Assembly: GCA_964343195.1 (NCBI GenBank)
Contig: CAYFIR010000074.1
Location: 1-31,670 of the forward strand
Source: CAYVAP01 sp964343195
Lineage (GTDB): Bacteria; Bacteroidota; Bacteroidia; J057
DNA: 31,670 nt
Direction of reading: 5' to 3'
Every line of letters begins with the position of its first letter. Position 1 is the first letter of the stretch. Below, in pieces: positions 23,596-31,670 of the stretch. The notes below the pieces were generated by a model. It worked only from the letters and a program-made list of their open reading frames with translations, had not been told where the DNA came from and did no database searches. A program made the translations under genes and the position numbers.

Positions 23596-24846
23596 ATGCC
23601 GCTTACGCTCACCACCTCCGTTGACCGACTGAAAGAATTCGAAGCCCGAGAGCCCGAGATCGTATTTGCCTGGAGCGATCCGGAAACCGAGGCTCGTGGC
23701 TGGCTGGTCATCAACTCCCTGAGAAATGGCGCCGCTGGTGGGGGAACCCGGATGCGCAAGGGGCTCAAAGTCGAGGAGGTCATCTCGCTGGCCAAAACCA
23801 TGGAGATCAAATTCAACGTGGCGGGGCCTCTGATTGGAGGAGCCAAGTCCGGCATTGACTTCGACCCGGAAGATCCCCGCAAAGAGGGGGTTTTGCGTCG
23901 CTGGTTTGCGGCTATTACCCCTATCCTGAAGCAGTATTATGGCACCGGAGGGGACCTGAATGTGGACGAAGTAACCGAGGTGATGTCCATTACAAGTGAG
24001 TTGGGGATACACCATCCTCAGGAGGGGGTATTGCAGGGATACTTTAATCCCAATCCTTCGATGCGCGATCAGATCCTTTGGCAACTGGCTGAAGGAGTCA
24101 GAAGGAGGGTGACCCACTGGGACTATGCTCCTACGACCGATGCCAAGCACATCACCGTTTCGGACATGGTGACGGGCTATGGAGTCGCCATGGCAGTCAG
24201 GCACTTCTATGATCTGTGGCAACTGCCTGGGAAAGGCAAGCGTGTCATTGTACAGGGCTTTGGGAATGTAGGGGGGGCAGCGGCTCTCACCCTGGCGAAG
24301 GAAGGCTATAAAATTGTAGGCATCATCGACCGACGAGGCGGCATCATGGAGCCAGAGGGGTTGAGTCTTGAGAATGTCAAGGAACTTTATCTTGGCAGGC
24401 ATAAGAATCATCTGCCGCTTGACAACATCATTCCATTCGAGCAAATCAACCGTGAGATCTGGCAAATGGGAGCCGAGGTCTTCATCCCTGCGGCGGGCTC
24501 CCGCCTGGTGACCCGCGAGCAGGTGGATGCGATGGTTGCTGGCGGCCTGGAGGTTATTTCCAGTGGAGCCAATGTCCCCTTCGCAGATAAGGAAATCTTC
24601 CTGGGACCTATAGGCCTGCATACAGATCGACAGGTGGCCGTTATTCCTGACTTCATCGCGAATTGTGGCATGGCCCGGACATTTGCCTATTTGATGCAGC
24701 CTGGTGTGGATATGGGAGACGAAAGCCTGTTTCCAGATCTTTCGGATACTATTTTTCAGGCATTGAGTCGCACCAGACAACTTTGTCCCACGCCTGAGGG
24801 GTTGTGGCAGGCTTCACTGAATTGGTGCCTGGATGATGTGATGTAA
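23596..24846 (+). CDS. Glu/Leu/Phe/Val-type amino acid dehydrogenase
   Basis: A 416-residue NAD-dependent oxidative deaminase of the GLFV superfamily. Catalytic elements are recognisable though divergent: AAGGGTRMRKG (45-55), Lys72 in MEIKFNV, Lys84 in IGGAKSGIDFDP, and Asp120 in GTGGDLNVDEVTE. The Rossmann part has GFGNVGGAA (221-229) and an acidic Asp245 at the end of the second strand (GIIDRRGG), which favours NAD over NADP. SSGANVPF near the C-terminus is also typical. The substrate (glutamate, leucine, valine or other) cannot be told from what is visible; GGAKSG differs from GGGKAV of leucine and GGAKGG of glutamate dehydrogenases. Monocistronic, with a hairpin after its end shared with the convergent gene. 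Confidence 0.87.
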   Translation: MPLTLTTSVDRLKEFEAREPEIVFAWSDPETEARGWLVINSLRNGAAGGGTRMRKGLKVEEVISLAKTMEIKFNVAGPLIGGAKSGIDFDPEDPRKEGVLRRWFAAITPILKQYYGTGGDLNVDEVTEVMSITSELGIHHPQEGVLQGYFNPNPSMRDQILWQLAEGVRRRVTHWDYAPTTDAKHITVSDMVTGYGVAMAVRHFYDLWQLPGKGKRVIVQGFGNVGGAAALTLAKEGYKIVGIIDRRGGIMEPEGLSLENVKELYLGRHKNHLPLDNIIPFEQINREIWQMGAEVFIPAAGSRLVTREQVDAMVAGGLEVISSGANVPFADKEIFLGPIGLHTDRQVAVIPDFIANCGMARTFAYLMQPGVDMGDESLFPDLSDTIFQALSRTRQLCPTPEGLWQASLNWCLDDVM

Positions 24847-24901
24847 GGTGGTAGACTTCGTTAGCCTGACTACGCGATTGGAGAGATGTAAACCAGCAAC
24901 A

Positions 24902-24963
24902 GGTATGGAGGAACTGGAGGTATAAAGGGATGTAGGGCCTTTCTTCCCTCATTTCTCCATACC
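24902..24963. repeat. Hairpin repeat between convergent genes
   Basis: GGTATGGAG (24902-24910) pairs perfectly with CTCCATACC (24955-24963). The same GGTATGGAG / CTTCATACC vocabulary appears in the repeats at 10032 and 23371. It sits immediately beside the stop codon of the minus-strand gene and could end transcription in both directions. Confidence 0.5.
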
Positions 24964-24965
24964 CT

Positions 24966-26444
24966 TCATTCCTTATTTCTTTTGTCCAGCCTGGAAGTTA
25001 ATTGCTGGTTTACCCATTCTCCCACATCCACGTATTGCAACAGGCCCGTTTGGGGAGTATCCGTCAATTCTTTTGCCAGGGCCTCCCATGTCTGGCGTTG
25101 CACAGCCCGCTCTGGGGTAGCGGTTACCTGGCGGAGGGTACGTACCAGTGCCTTCCCGAGGAAGGTGTATGCCTCAGGCAGTTGTCGCTCGTAGCGACGC
25201 AGCAGGTGAGCGAGCAAATCCTGATCGCCGAGTTCATAATGGATGAGTAGCTGTAAGAGAAGGGCGGCTTGGGTAAGGGCAGGAAACTGGTTGCGCTTGG
25301 GATGATTAAGGAGGGGCTGTAAGCGCCGTAGGGAAACGCGCCAGCCGTTTTGCTGGAAGGCAATATAAGCCAGCAGGTAGTGAAAAGTCAGCAGATTGAG
25401 TAGGGGTAACTGGGCCTGATAGCGCTTGAGGCCTGCTTCTACGGTAGGGATGATCGCATTGGCTGCAGGGTAGTCGCGCTGATTAAGGCGCAGGTTTAAC
25501 TCGATGAGATACGTTAGGCGAAAGACATCCATCGCAAGACGCGGCACTTTGCGGTAGGCAGGCTGGTCGATGAGGGCGCGGGCGGTACTCATTGGTTGTT
25601 GCATCTCATCGTGGCGACCGAGTCGCAGGCAATCCACGAGGTAATTGTTGAGGGTCGAGAGGTATGGGCCAGGATAGTGACGAATGCGCTGGGGGCGTTG
25701 GTAAAAAGCATCAAGCCGCGTTTGGTTGGCGGTCAACGCCTGTTCCATCTCCCCCCGGAGATAGTGCCAGGTGCCTCGAGCCTGATGGTAGGCCAGTTCT
25801 GCCTGAAAACTCAGGGGTTCCACTTCTTCTTCCAGAAATTCTGACAATTCCGTGTCGTTGGCCTGGGTAGCGTGCTGGCGAAACAACTGTGCTGACCAGG
25901 CCCATAGTTGATGCTCCTGCTGCAATGCCGTGAGACAGTTTGTCTCTGCCTGAATGAGGGCCTCCAGTTCGTGGGGATTAACCTGTGCCAGGCCACGCCT
26001 GGTGAGGTAACGCTGCCGTGCTCGCAGTACGCTGAGGAGCAAGGTTTGGTCCTCTCTGTCCAGGGCCGCTTTATGGGCTTTTTGCAGCAGTTTGTCGGCT
26101 TGAGACATCAAGCCCCTGGTCGTCAGTAGCTCTGCCTGGTGCAGCCATTGTTGTACACGTACAGGCGGATGATGCTGTCGATGAAACTGATGCAGGCTGT
26201 CCAGCACCTGTTGGTACAGCTGATGCTTGGCCACAGGCAGGTAGTCGGCCTGGCTTTGATTGCCCAATTTCTCCCGAAGTGCTTCTTCGTCCCATTCGGT
26301 AAGGCGGTCGATGGCCTGGAAGAGAGTCAGGTATTGATTTTCCTCCCCGATGACATGACGCTGTGCGAAGCCATGAAAGTAGCGTTTCTCAGAGGGGTTT
26401 AGACTTTTAATTAGGGAGTGAAGTTGTTGACTACTTTTTCTCAT
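24966..26444 (-). CDS. Large all-helical protein, unknown function (TPR-like)
   Basis: A 492-residue protein without signal peptide or membrane segment. It begins MRKSSQQLHSLIKSLNPSEK and continues RYFHGFAQRHVIGEENQYLTLFQAIDRL, an N-terminal signature that I associate with a paralogous family frequent in Saprospiria. The remainder is strongly helical, rich in Leu, Gln, Arg and His with few Gly or Pro, and shows alternating helices of the TPR/HAT type (LYQQVLDSLHQFH, AELAYHQARGTWHYLRGEMEQALTANQTRL). It may be a cytoplasmic scaffold. No catalytic motif is visible. Convergent with the dehydrogenase gene and divergent from the second propeller gene. Confidence 0.8.
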   Translation of the reverse strand: MRKSSQQLHSLIKSLNPSEKRYFHGFAQRHVIGEENQYLTLFQAIDRLTEWDEEALREKLGNQSQADYLPVAKHQLYQQVLDSLHQFHRQHHPPVRVQQWLHQAELLTTRGLMSQADKLLQKAHKAALDREDQTLLLSVLRARQRYLTRRGLAQVNPHELEALIQAETNCLTALQQEHQLWAWSAQLFRQHATQANDTELSEFLEEEVEPLSFQAELAYHQARGTWHYLRGEMEQALTANQTRLDAFYQRPQRIRHYPGPYLSTLNNYLVDCLRLGRHDEMQQPMSTARALIDQPAYRKVPRLAMDVFRLTYLIELNLRLNQRDYPAANAIIPTVEAGLKRYQAQLPLLNLLTFHYLLAYIAFQQNGWRVSLRRLQPLLNHPKRNQFPALTQAALLLQLLIHYELGDQDLLAHLLRRYERQLPEAYTFLGKALVRTLRQVTATPERAVQRQTWEALAKELTDTPQTGLLQYVDVGEWVNQQLTSRLDKRNKE

Positions 26445-26641
26445 GGCTATGAATAGAATGTGGAGGCCTGAATGTGCTGATTATGCGTTTTATATAACCT
26501 ATTCTTCCAGGTGTTCATGGGGTGGCTTTCCGCTTTTAGTTTATGAATTTTTGCTCCTTTCTCATAATAGGACTTTTAATTTTAGTCTTATTTTGGTTCT
26601 AATATAGGAAAATGTCAGGGTACCTTGAGGTCGTAATTCAA

Positions 26642-26673
26642 TTGGAATCCCCTACACCTTGAAGTAAATTTTG
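26642..26673 (+). promoter_or_regulatory. Candidate promoter, TTG-N20-TAAATTTTG
   Basis: TTG (26642-26644), 20 bases, TAAATTTTG (26665-26673). The -7 element ends only 4 bases before the ATG at 26678, so transcription would begin at or next to the start codon. Confidence 0.4.
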
Positions 26674-26677
26674 TCCC

Positions 26678-28849
26678 ATGATGATCCGAATCCTACTCTT
26701 CCTCTTCACCTTTTGTCTGAGCGCGGGCCTGAGCCTGGGCCAGTCAGAAGATACCTGGCGCTACTTCTTCTCTCATGATCAGACGCAACAACTGCTGGTC
26801 AATGGACAGGATGTTTGGCTTACCACACAGGATGGACTGGTCCGCTATGACCAGCAGACTACCGAGATGACCTACTTTGATCAGGCCCACGGAATGCTTG
26901 AGACCCGCGAGATTCACGGCATGGCTCGCCTGAATGGCGGCGTGGTAATCGTAACCTATGACTTTGGTCTCTTGTATCACGATGGCAGTGAATGGCATCA
27001 ATTTGATGAAACCAACTCGCCCTTGCCGACTTCTTCGCTGCAAGCTGTGGCAGAAGACCCTAATGGCGGGGTATGGATTTCTCCCAAAGACTCTGCACAG
27101 CTATGGCACTTTGATGGAGTTACCTGGGACTCTCTGTCTATTCCTCCATCCAGTTGGGGAGGGCAAAATGACTATGGCCATGGCATCACTGTCGATGAGT
27201 CGGGAGACCTGTGGGTGGGCACTAACTTCCGTCTGTTACGCCACGATGGTAGTCAGTGGACCGATTTTACTGATAGCATGGCCCAACAAGGCTGCTTCTT
27301 GTTCCAGACCAGTTTCTTGCACGAAGATAGCCAGGGGCGTTTTTGGGCAGCTGGTGATGCGGGGCTATTGCTCAATGTAGATGACACATGGCATATTCTC
27401 TCTTTTAGCCTGCAGATAGAAGACCTGTATGAAGACCCGGAAGGTGAGGTATGGATACTTGGCAAAATGGGCCAAACGCAGTATATCTACCAACTGGATC
27501 AGGATACCGCGGCCAACTATGTGCTGAGCGAAGTTGCGGGAGCAGATTTTATTATCAGTGACAGCACCGCCGTACACATCGAACCTGATGACGCCGGAGG
27601 CTTTTGGATTGTTAACACCGCCGGGGAGCTGGCGCATCACTCGCAAAGTGGGGTAGCATCACATATGGTCAGTACAGGGCCTGCCGGATTGGACTATATC
27701 AATGATGTGGCTGAAACGGAGACAGACATGTGGATAGTCGGGATCTATCCGCTGTTGTATCAATTCTCCTTTGAGACGGAAACCTGGGAAGAACATACCA
27801 TCCCTGACCATGGATACTACCGTTTTGTGGCCCGCGAGGATGGCATTTGGTTGATTTCTGTCTATTTGGATCGTCCTCCCCTTCATTTTCATGATGGTCA
27901 GTGGGAGGCTGTTTCGCTCCCACTTGTGAATAATTTGACCAAATTCGTAGACATTTCTCTGGGGGCAGATAGCAGCCTTTGGGTACTAACCGAGACCTAT
28001 CTTTATCATGAGTCTTCTGATGCGACTGGCGGCTGGGAAATTTTTGGCTTCACTGGATCTCAGCTCCCACGCCCGCCTTATCGCGGTCTGATGGTCGATC
28101 AGCAAGGGAATGTTTGGGTGAGCAATAAGCAGGCGAAAGTATTGACCCGGTATGATGGGCAAACATTCACTTCTTTCACCAATCCTGTTCCCTGGGTTTA
28201 CGAAAGCGCTCCTGCTAATATGACCTGCGATTCAACCGGCAGGGTGTGGTTGTATTATAGCAGGGAAGTTCGCCGCTTTAACGGTACAGGGCTGGAAGTC
28301 GTGCCTCAGGATGACTATATCCAGTCTATGGTAAATCTCGGGGAGAAAATGCTATACATCAGATATGATAGCATTGAGACCCGCGATCTCGATGGACAAC
28401 TCCTCAGCAGTATGCCGCAGTTTGAAGCTCCTTTGACCAAAGGCCGGGTTGGAAATGTTCACCTGGACCGATTTGGCAATCAGTGGATGTTGATACTTGA
28501 CTATAATGGGGCTGTGTCCCTATACAATCCTGAAGGGGTAACCTTTGCGGCGACGGTAGCCGATACGACCGCAGACACGACGCAGACCACAGGGATACTG
28601 GCCGAAGAGGCCTTCTACCTTAAGACCTGGCAGCAAAGCGGGCAACTGATCATCCAAACAGATTTTGCATCGCCTACAGGTGGCACATGGGAGCTGCTAA
28701 ATATGCAAGGTCAAACCTTGCAGACAGCATCTTTGGGAGCCGGAAAGCGAATGGAAGCCATTTCGGTAGAGGGGCTGAGCGCAGGGGTCTACTATTTGAG
28801 GGTAACCACAGCGCAGCAACAGCAGGTAGCCAAAATACTGCTGCGATAG
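26678..28849 (+). CDS. Secreted two-component-regulator-type propeller protein with T9SS-like tail
   Basis: A 723-residue exported protein. Signal peptide about 1-21 (FLFTFCLSAGLSLGQ). Residues 22 to about 630 consist of propeller repeats of the Reg_prop type: DGLVRYDQQTTEMTYFD, GLLYHDGSEWHQFD, GDLWVGTNFRLLRHDGSQW, GNVWVSNKQAKVLTRYDG and others, each with an aromatic-rich W-V/L-x-T-x-x-G-L core. The last 80 residues (WELLNMQGQTLQ, GLSAGVYYLRVTTAQQQQVAK) follow the T9SS type A sorting-domain pattern but lack Pro-Asn-Pro. Unlike hybrid histidine sensors with such propellers, there is no membrane helix, kinase or regulator domain. Two ATG codons stand at the start (26678 and 26681). Confidence 0.86.
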   Translation: MMIRILLFLFTFCLSAGLSLGQSEDTWRYFFSHDQTQQLLVNGQDVWLTTQDGLVRYDQQTTEMTYFDQAHGMLETREIHGMARLNGGVVIVTYDFGLLYHDGSEWHQFDETNSPLPTSSLQAVAEDPNGGVWISPKDSAQLWHFDGVTWDSLSIPPSSWGGQNDYGHGITVDESGDLWVGTNFRLLRHDGSQWTDFTDSMAQQGCFLFQTSFLHEDSQGRFWAAGDAGLLLNVDDTWHILSFSLQIEDLYEDPEGEVWILGKMGQTQYIYQLDQDTAANYVLSEVAGADFIISDSTAVHIEPDDAGGFWIVNTAGELAHHSQSGVASHMVSTGPAGLDYINDVAETETDMWIVGIYPLLYQFSFETETWEEHTIPDHGYYRFVAREDGIWLISVYLDRPPLHFHDGQWEAVSLPLVNNLTKFVDISLGADSSLWVLTETYLYHESSDATGGWEIFGFTGSQLPRPPYRGLMVDQQGNVWVSNKQAKVLTRYDGQTFTSFTNPVPWVYESAPANMTCDSTGRVWLYYSREVRRFNGTGLEVVPQDDYIQSMVNLGEKMLYIRYDSIETRDLDGQLLSSMPQFEAPLTKGRVGNVHLDRFGNQWMLILDYNGAVSLYNPEGVTFAATVADTTADTTQTTGILAEEAFYLKTWQQSGQLIIQTDFASPTGGTWELLNMQGQTLQTASLGAGKRMEAISVEGLSAGVYYLRVTTAQQQQVAKILLR

Positions 28850-28873
28850 CGACGACTGAAGTTTTTGGAAATG

Positions 28874-28914
28874 TAGAAAAGCCGGACAGGAAATTTCCCT
28901 GGCCGGCTTTTCTA
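28874..28914. terminator. Strong intrinsic terminator
   Basis: TAGAAAAGCCGG (28874-28885) pairs with CCGGCTTTTCTA (28903-28914) for 12 bp, with CAGG/CCTG pairing further inside. The T-rich right arm lets it work on the plus strand. A second small hairpin, GGTCCCT/AGGGACC, follows at 28927-28943. Confidence 0.85.
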
Positions 28915-29129
28915 CTATTTTGAAGCGGTCCCTGGTAGGGACCCTGGTAAAGCTCGCATCGTAGGTCAGGCCCTTACCCCTTTAAGGATAGGCATTCCAA
29001 AGCGGGAAAAAGGAACCATGGCATCAGCTTTTGGCTTGACTTTGTCAACAGGGCTTTATCATATGCGGTTTACTCCCTATATTGGGACTCATCAATCACT
29101 CACACTTCAATCTTTAAATCCCTAACATT

Positions 29130-29537
29130 ATGGAATGGTATTTAGCCGTGATACGTAACTACGCCGGCTTCTCTGGTCGCGCTCAACGGAAAGAATACTG
29201 GATGTTCTTCCTCTTCAACCTGGTAATTTCCTGGGTCCTGGGTTTCCTGGATGGCATGATGGGCCTTACCTGGGGAGAAGGTGTCGGAGCTATGGGCATG
29301 ACCAGCGGACTGTACTCTCTATTTATCCTGATTCCCTCTCTGGCCGTAGGAGTACGCCGCCTGCATGACATCGGTCGCTCAGGCTGGTCCATGCTGATCG
29401 CCCTGATTCCCCTGGTAGGTGCGATTATCCTGATCGTATGGTTTGCCAAGGAAGGTGATCATGGTACCAACAAGTATGGCCCTGATCCCATGCGCCCCGA
29501 CTTTGAAGATCAGCTAGACGAAATGGGACAGGAGTAA
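29130..29537 (+). CDS. DUF805 family membrane protein
   Basis: A 135-residue inner-membrane protein with three to four transmembrane helices. The N-terminal MEWYLAVIRNYAGFSGRAQR and KEYWMFFLFNLVISW, and the later VRRLHDIGRSGWSMLIALIP with NKYGPDP near the C-terminus, define DUF805. Members are widespread and of unknown function; some are near phage or stress genes. Monocistronic, with its own terminator after 23 bases. ATG at 29130 is clear. Confidence 0.92.
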   Translation: MEWYLAVIRNYAGFSGRAQRKEYWMFFLFNLVISWVLGFLDGMMGLTWGEGVGAMGMTSGLYSLFILIPSLAVGVRRLHDIGRSGWSMLIALIPLVGAIILIVWFAKEGDHGTNKYGPDPMRPDFEDQLDEMGQE

Positions 29538-29560
29538 TCCCGACCCTTCAAATAATATTT

Positions 29561-29594
29561 CACCATCAGTGCAGTGCCACTGGTGGTGATTTTT
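29561..29594 (+). terminator. Intrinsic terminator after DUF805 gene
   Basis: CACCATCAGTG (29561-29571) pairs with CACTGGTGGTG (29578-29588), one G-T pair, loop of 6 bases, followed by ATTTTTT. Confidence 0.85.
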
Positions 29595-29680
29595 TATTAC
29601 TCGTCAGATTGCCCTGTCCTCCTGTCGCATTATTTGTACCTTCATGCCTTGCTTAATTTCACTTTCCAAGGAATATCTTC

Positions 29681-30106
29681 ATGAAGCAAATGGTCCTGAC
29701 CGCCCACAATGGCGTCAACCTGCAATATCCCCTTGAATCCCTCGCTGATTTTTGCCAACAACACGCTGCCGGGACACCCGCTGCGCCGACAGACCTGTTG
29801 ACCCGACTGCGCGACATCTTTGATCGGGATGCCGATTCTGATGGCTTTCTGGTACTGGGACTCGATGAAGAGGACCAACTCATCGGGGTGCTTGTCGTCG
29901 AAGGGGGGACCGAAAAACGTTTGTTGGGGGTTGTCATCCATCCCGACTGGCAGCGGCAGGGCTGTGGCAGTGGGCTCATTCGCAGTGCCAAGATGCTCAG
30001 TCGTGGAACGCTGAGGACAGATCTCGCTCCGAATGCGCCTGTCGCAGAATTTTTTATTAAAATGGGATTTTCTGTCGAGGGGCAAGCCCTGGCGCTAATA
30101 CGCTAA
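29681..30106 (+). CDS. GNAT family acetyltransferase
   Basis: A 141-residue cytoplasmic protein of the GCN5-related N-acetyltransferase fold, which moves acetyl from acetyl-CoA to an amine. The acetyl-CoA motif A is visible as VVIHPDWQRQGCGSGLI, fitting the (Q/R)-x-x-G-x-G/A loop. The final FFIKMGFSVEGQALAL is the usual last strand-helix-strand. The substrate is unknown. It is preceded by AAGGAA at 29668-29673 and followed after 12 bases by the methyltransferase gene, so the two are probably cotranscribed. Confidence 0.85.
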   Translation: MKQMVLTAHNGVNLQYPLESLADFCQQHAAGTPAAPTDLLTRLRDIFDRDADSDGFLVLGLDEEDQLIGVLVVEGGTEKRLLGVVIHPDWQRQGCGSGLIRSAKMLSRGTLRTDLAPNAPVAEFFIKMGFSVEGQALALIR

Positions 30107-30118
30107 CTACTACTACGC

Positions 30119-31042
30119 ATGAGAAGAGACGGACTGGACCAGAAAGCACACTCTGAAGACCATTTGGTGGACGCCCGTGAATACTGGTGGAATGAAGACT
30201 ACCTCAGCCTGATAGCCGAGCGGCTGGACCTCGACCAATGTCAGTCCATGGCCGATGTGGGGTGTGGAAAGGGAATGATGAGCTTCAAACTCGCTTCTTA
30301 CCTCACCCCTGGAGCCAATATTTATGGCCTGGACATGGAGCGGAAATATATCAAGGCTGCCAAACAGAAGGTTCGCCACCGCAATCCCGCTCCTGATGTG
30401 ACCTTTCAATTTGAAGAAGGGGACGCCCACGAATTGCCCTACGAAGATGGGCAGATGGATATTTCCCTCTGTCAGACTCTACTCATTCACGTAGAGGACC
30501 CCGCGAAGGTCATAGGAGAGATGATGCGTGTCACCCGCGAGGATGGCTGGGTAGTGGCCATGGAGCCCAATAACCTGGCTCCCAACCTCATGTTTGACCG
30601 TTACATCGAGACCGACTACGATGTGGAGGAAGTGCTGGAGATGATAGAGGTACGTCTGCGTATCGAGAAGGGCAAAAAGCGGCTGGGCGAAGGCTTCAAC
30701 TCACTGGGAGACGTGCTCCCAGACCTGTTTCAGCGTGCAGGCCTGACTGATATTCAGGTATGGCTTTCGGATAAGGCCATGCCGATTATCCCCCCCTATG
30801 ACACCAAGGAAATGCGGGTCCGTGTAGCACAGATGATCACCTGGATTGAGTCTGGAGAAGCAGGATTTGGCTACGATGAAAATCTGCGCTACTACCTCGC
30901 GGGCGGTGGCAAAAAAGACGAATTTGAAGCTTATTGGCAGCGGGTATCGCTCTACAAACTGTCCATGCTCAAAAAACTCAAGCAGCAGGAGTTTATATCG
31001 GCAGGGGGAAGTGTGATGTATGTCGTGGCGGGCCGGAAGTAG
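30119..31042 (+). CDS. Class I SAM-dependent methyltransferase
   Basis: A 307-residue cytoplasmic methyltransferase. The SAM site is clear: ADVGCGKGMMSFKLA (motif I, about 41-55), GLDMERKYIKAA (acidic ribose contact), EEGDAHELPYEDGQMDIS (motif II region) and CQTLLIHVEDPAKVIGEMMRV. The C-terminal ~130 residues (EVLEMIEVRLRIEKGKKRLGEG and following) form a helical substrate region. The target molecule cannot be deduced. It lies 12 bases after the GNAT gene. A paired acetyl- and methyl-modification role is possible but unsupported. Confidence 0.88.
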   Translation: MRRDGLDQKAHSEDHLVDAREYWWNEDYLSLIAERLDLDQCQSMADVGCGKGMMSFKLASYLTPGANIYGLDMERKYIKAAKQKVRHRNPAPDVTFQFEEGDAHELPYEDGQMDISLCQTLLIHVEDPAKVIGEMMRVTREDGWVVAMEPNNLAPNLMFDRYIETDYDVEEVLEMIEVRLRIEKGKKRLGEGFNSLGDVLPDLFQRAGLTDIQVWLSDKAMPIIPPYDTKEMRVRVAQMITWIESGEAGFGYDENLRYYLAGGGKKDEFEAYWQRVSLYKLSMLKKLKQQEFISAGGSVMYVVAGRK

Positions 31043-31051
31043 AATAACTAA

Positions 31052-31303
31052 AACATTGGGGTCCGATTGGGATGGCGCTTCCTCAACCGGGGATCAGAGC
31101 TGACGGATTATGAGGTCTCTGCCGTTGGAAGCCCTGTTGGGACAGCGGCTACCAGCCCGACAGGTCCGCAGTCTTCTACGGGAAAAGGAAGCACGACCTC
31201 CCCGGGCAGTCAGCCTTATGAGTTGCATTTTCAGATAGACTCATCCTCAGGCCTGCGCCGCAGCACGACGAGCGGCGTTACCCTGGAGGTGGAGATGGAT
31301 TGA
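31052..31303 (+). pseudogene. Probable 5'-truncated gene remnant
   Basis: An open frame with no ATG in frame (earliest alternative start is TTG at 31067), beginning right after a TAA at 31049. The product is Ser/Thr/Gly-rich (VSAVGSPVGTAATSPTGPQ) with a more regular C-terminus (PYELHFQIDSSSGLRRS, then VTLEVEMD) that reads like the end of a beta-rich protein. Codon use looks coding, and a strong terminator stands 16 bases after the stop. I do not recognise it. A real small gene starting at TTG is the alternative. Confidence 0.35.
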
Positions 31304-31319
31304 GGGAGCAGTTGAATAC

Positions 31320-31362
31320 AAAAAGCCGCAGCAGGTCGTTTGGCCTGGCTGTGGCTTTTTTT
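31320..31362. terminator. Bidirectional intrinsic terminator
   Basis: AAAAAGCCGCAGC (31320-31332) pairs with GCTGTGGCTTTTT (31348-31360), 13 bp with one G-T pair. A- and T-runs on both flanks allow use in both directions, matching the converging fragments on either side. Confidence 0.85.
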
Positions 31363-31387
31363 ATGGGCATTTGGGAGCAAGTGGGTA

Positions 31388-31501
31388 TCAGGCGTCAATA
31401 TGCGCCTGGACGATCTGCTGGTAGATCGCAATCAATGCTTGCTGAGCGTCGTCGAAGCAAAATTTCGAACAGATATCAGGGTAGAATGATGCCTTCAGCC
31501 A
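31388..31501 (-). pseudogene. Possible C-terminal gene remnant, minus strand
   Basis: A 37-codon minus-strand frame ending in TGA, preceded by an in-frame TAA, without a start codon. The peptide (KASFYPDICSKFCFDD, AQQALIAIYQQIVQAHIDA) reads like an amphipathic helical protein end. Its stop is 28 bases from the bidirectional terminator. No family was recognised. Confidence 0.25.
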
Positions 31502-31670
31502 TTATCAGATCGGCTATTAGACTTGAAGTGCGGGCATGTCCGGAAGCGGAGAAAAGGGGGAAGTATGGCGTTTAGCTGCTATATTGAGGGCTATATGCGC
31601 AATATTGCGTGTATACAGTAGTTGAACTAAACCGCCTGCGGCGGTAGTCTTGTCTCCGGTGCCCAAGGGT

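Noticed and set aside
23566..24780. A 404-codon minus-strand open frame opposite the GLFV dehydrogenase gene
   Set aside because: It lies almost entirely antisense to a clearly recognised enzyme. Its product (His/Pro/Gly-rich, no domain pattern) looks like the reverse-frame shadow produced by codon bias.
26678..28849. Hybrid two-component sensor
   Set aside because: The propeller repeats match those of hybrid sensors, but there is no transmembrane helix, kinase or DNA-binding domain; the end is a T9SS-like tail.

Overview
The window looks like a chromosomal stretch from a Bacteroidota bacterium, probably a marine Saprospiria/Lewinella-type organism. The evidence is a GldM protein, at least two secreted proteins with type IX secretion (T9SS)-style C-terminal tails, candidate promoters of the Bacteroidota -33/-7 type, a DtxR-fused metal permease, and few Shine-Dalgarno sequences. 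The genus is inference. I found no rRNA, tRNA, CRISPR array, prophage or complete insertion sequence.

Layout. 1-5.7 kb: housekeeping genes (tandem universal stress protein, M42 peptidase, two-DTG aspartyl protease with PDZ, aldose epimerase-like protein, HGSNAT-like membrane acyltransferase). 5.6-10.0 kb: a four-gene minus-strand metal ABC transport operon (binding lipoprotein, ATPase, permease fused to a DtxR/MntR-type repressor, second permease). It is headed by a candidate promoter overlapping a DtxR-box-like palindrome and interrupted by a 182-bp MITE-like element. 10.3-12.1 kb: a minus-strand operon of a peptidoglycan-binding-domain protein, a coiled-coil protein and aroE. 12.3-18.4 kb: an AGCS sodium/amino-acid symporter with an extra extracytoplasmic domain, a lipoprotein, a secreted protein, a plant-type acyl-ACP desaturase and a Uma2-family nuclease. 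18.8-23.3 kb: a stand-alone gldM followed by a seven-repeat propeller protein with a T9SS tail. 23.6-31.0 kb: a GLFV-type amino acid dehydrogenase, a large helical protein, a second propeller/T9SS protein, DUF805, and a GNAT/methyltransferase pair. 31.05-31.5 kb: two apparent gene remnants converging on a terminator.

How the genes work together. The clearest system is the metal operon. Its gene order (binding protein, ATPase, permease-repressor fusion, permease) and the preserved metal-sensing residues mirror the chlamydial ytgABCD arrangement, where the repressor part of YtgCR controls its own operon. Here a palindrome resembling a DtxR box sits on the predicted -7 element, suggesting autoregulation by the transporter's own tail. 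The second theme is T9SS: GldM couples proton flow to secretion, and the neighbouring propeller proteins are plausible cargo, but gldK, gldL and gldN are absent from the window. Intergenic regions carry strong hairpin terminators and several dispersed repeats.
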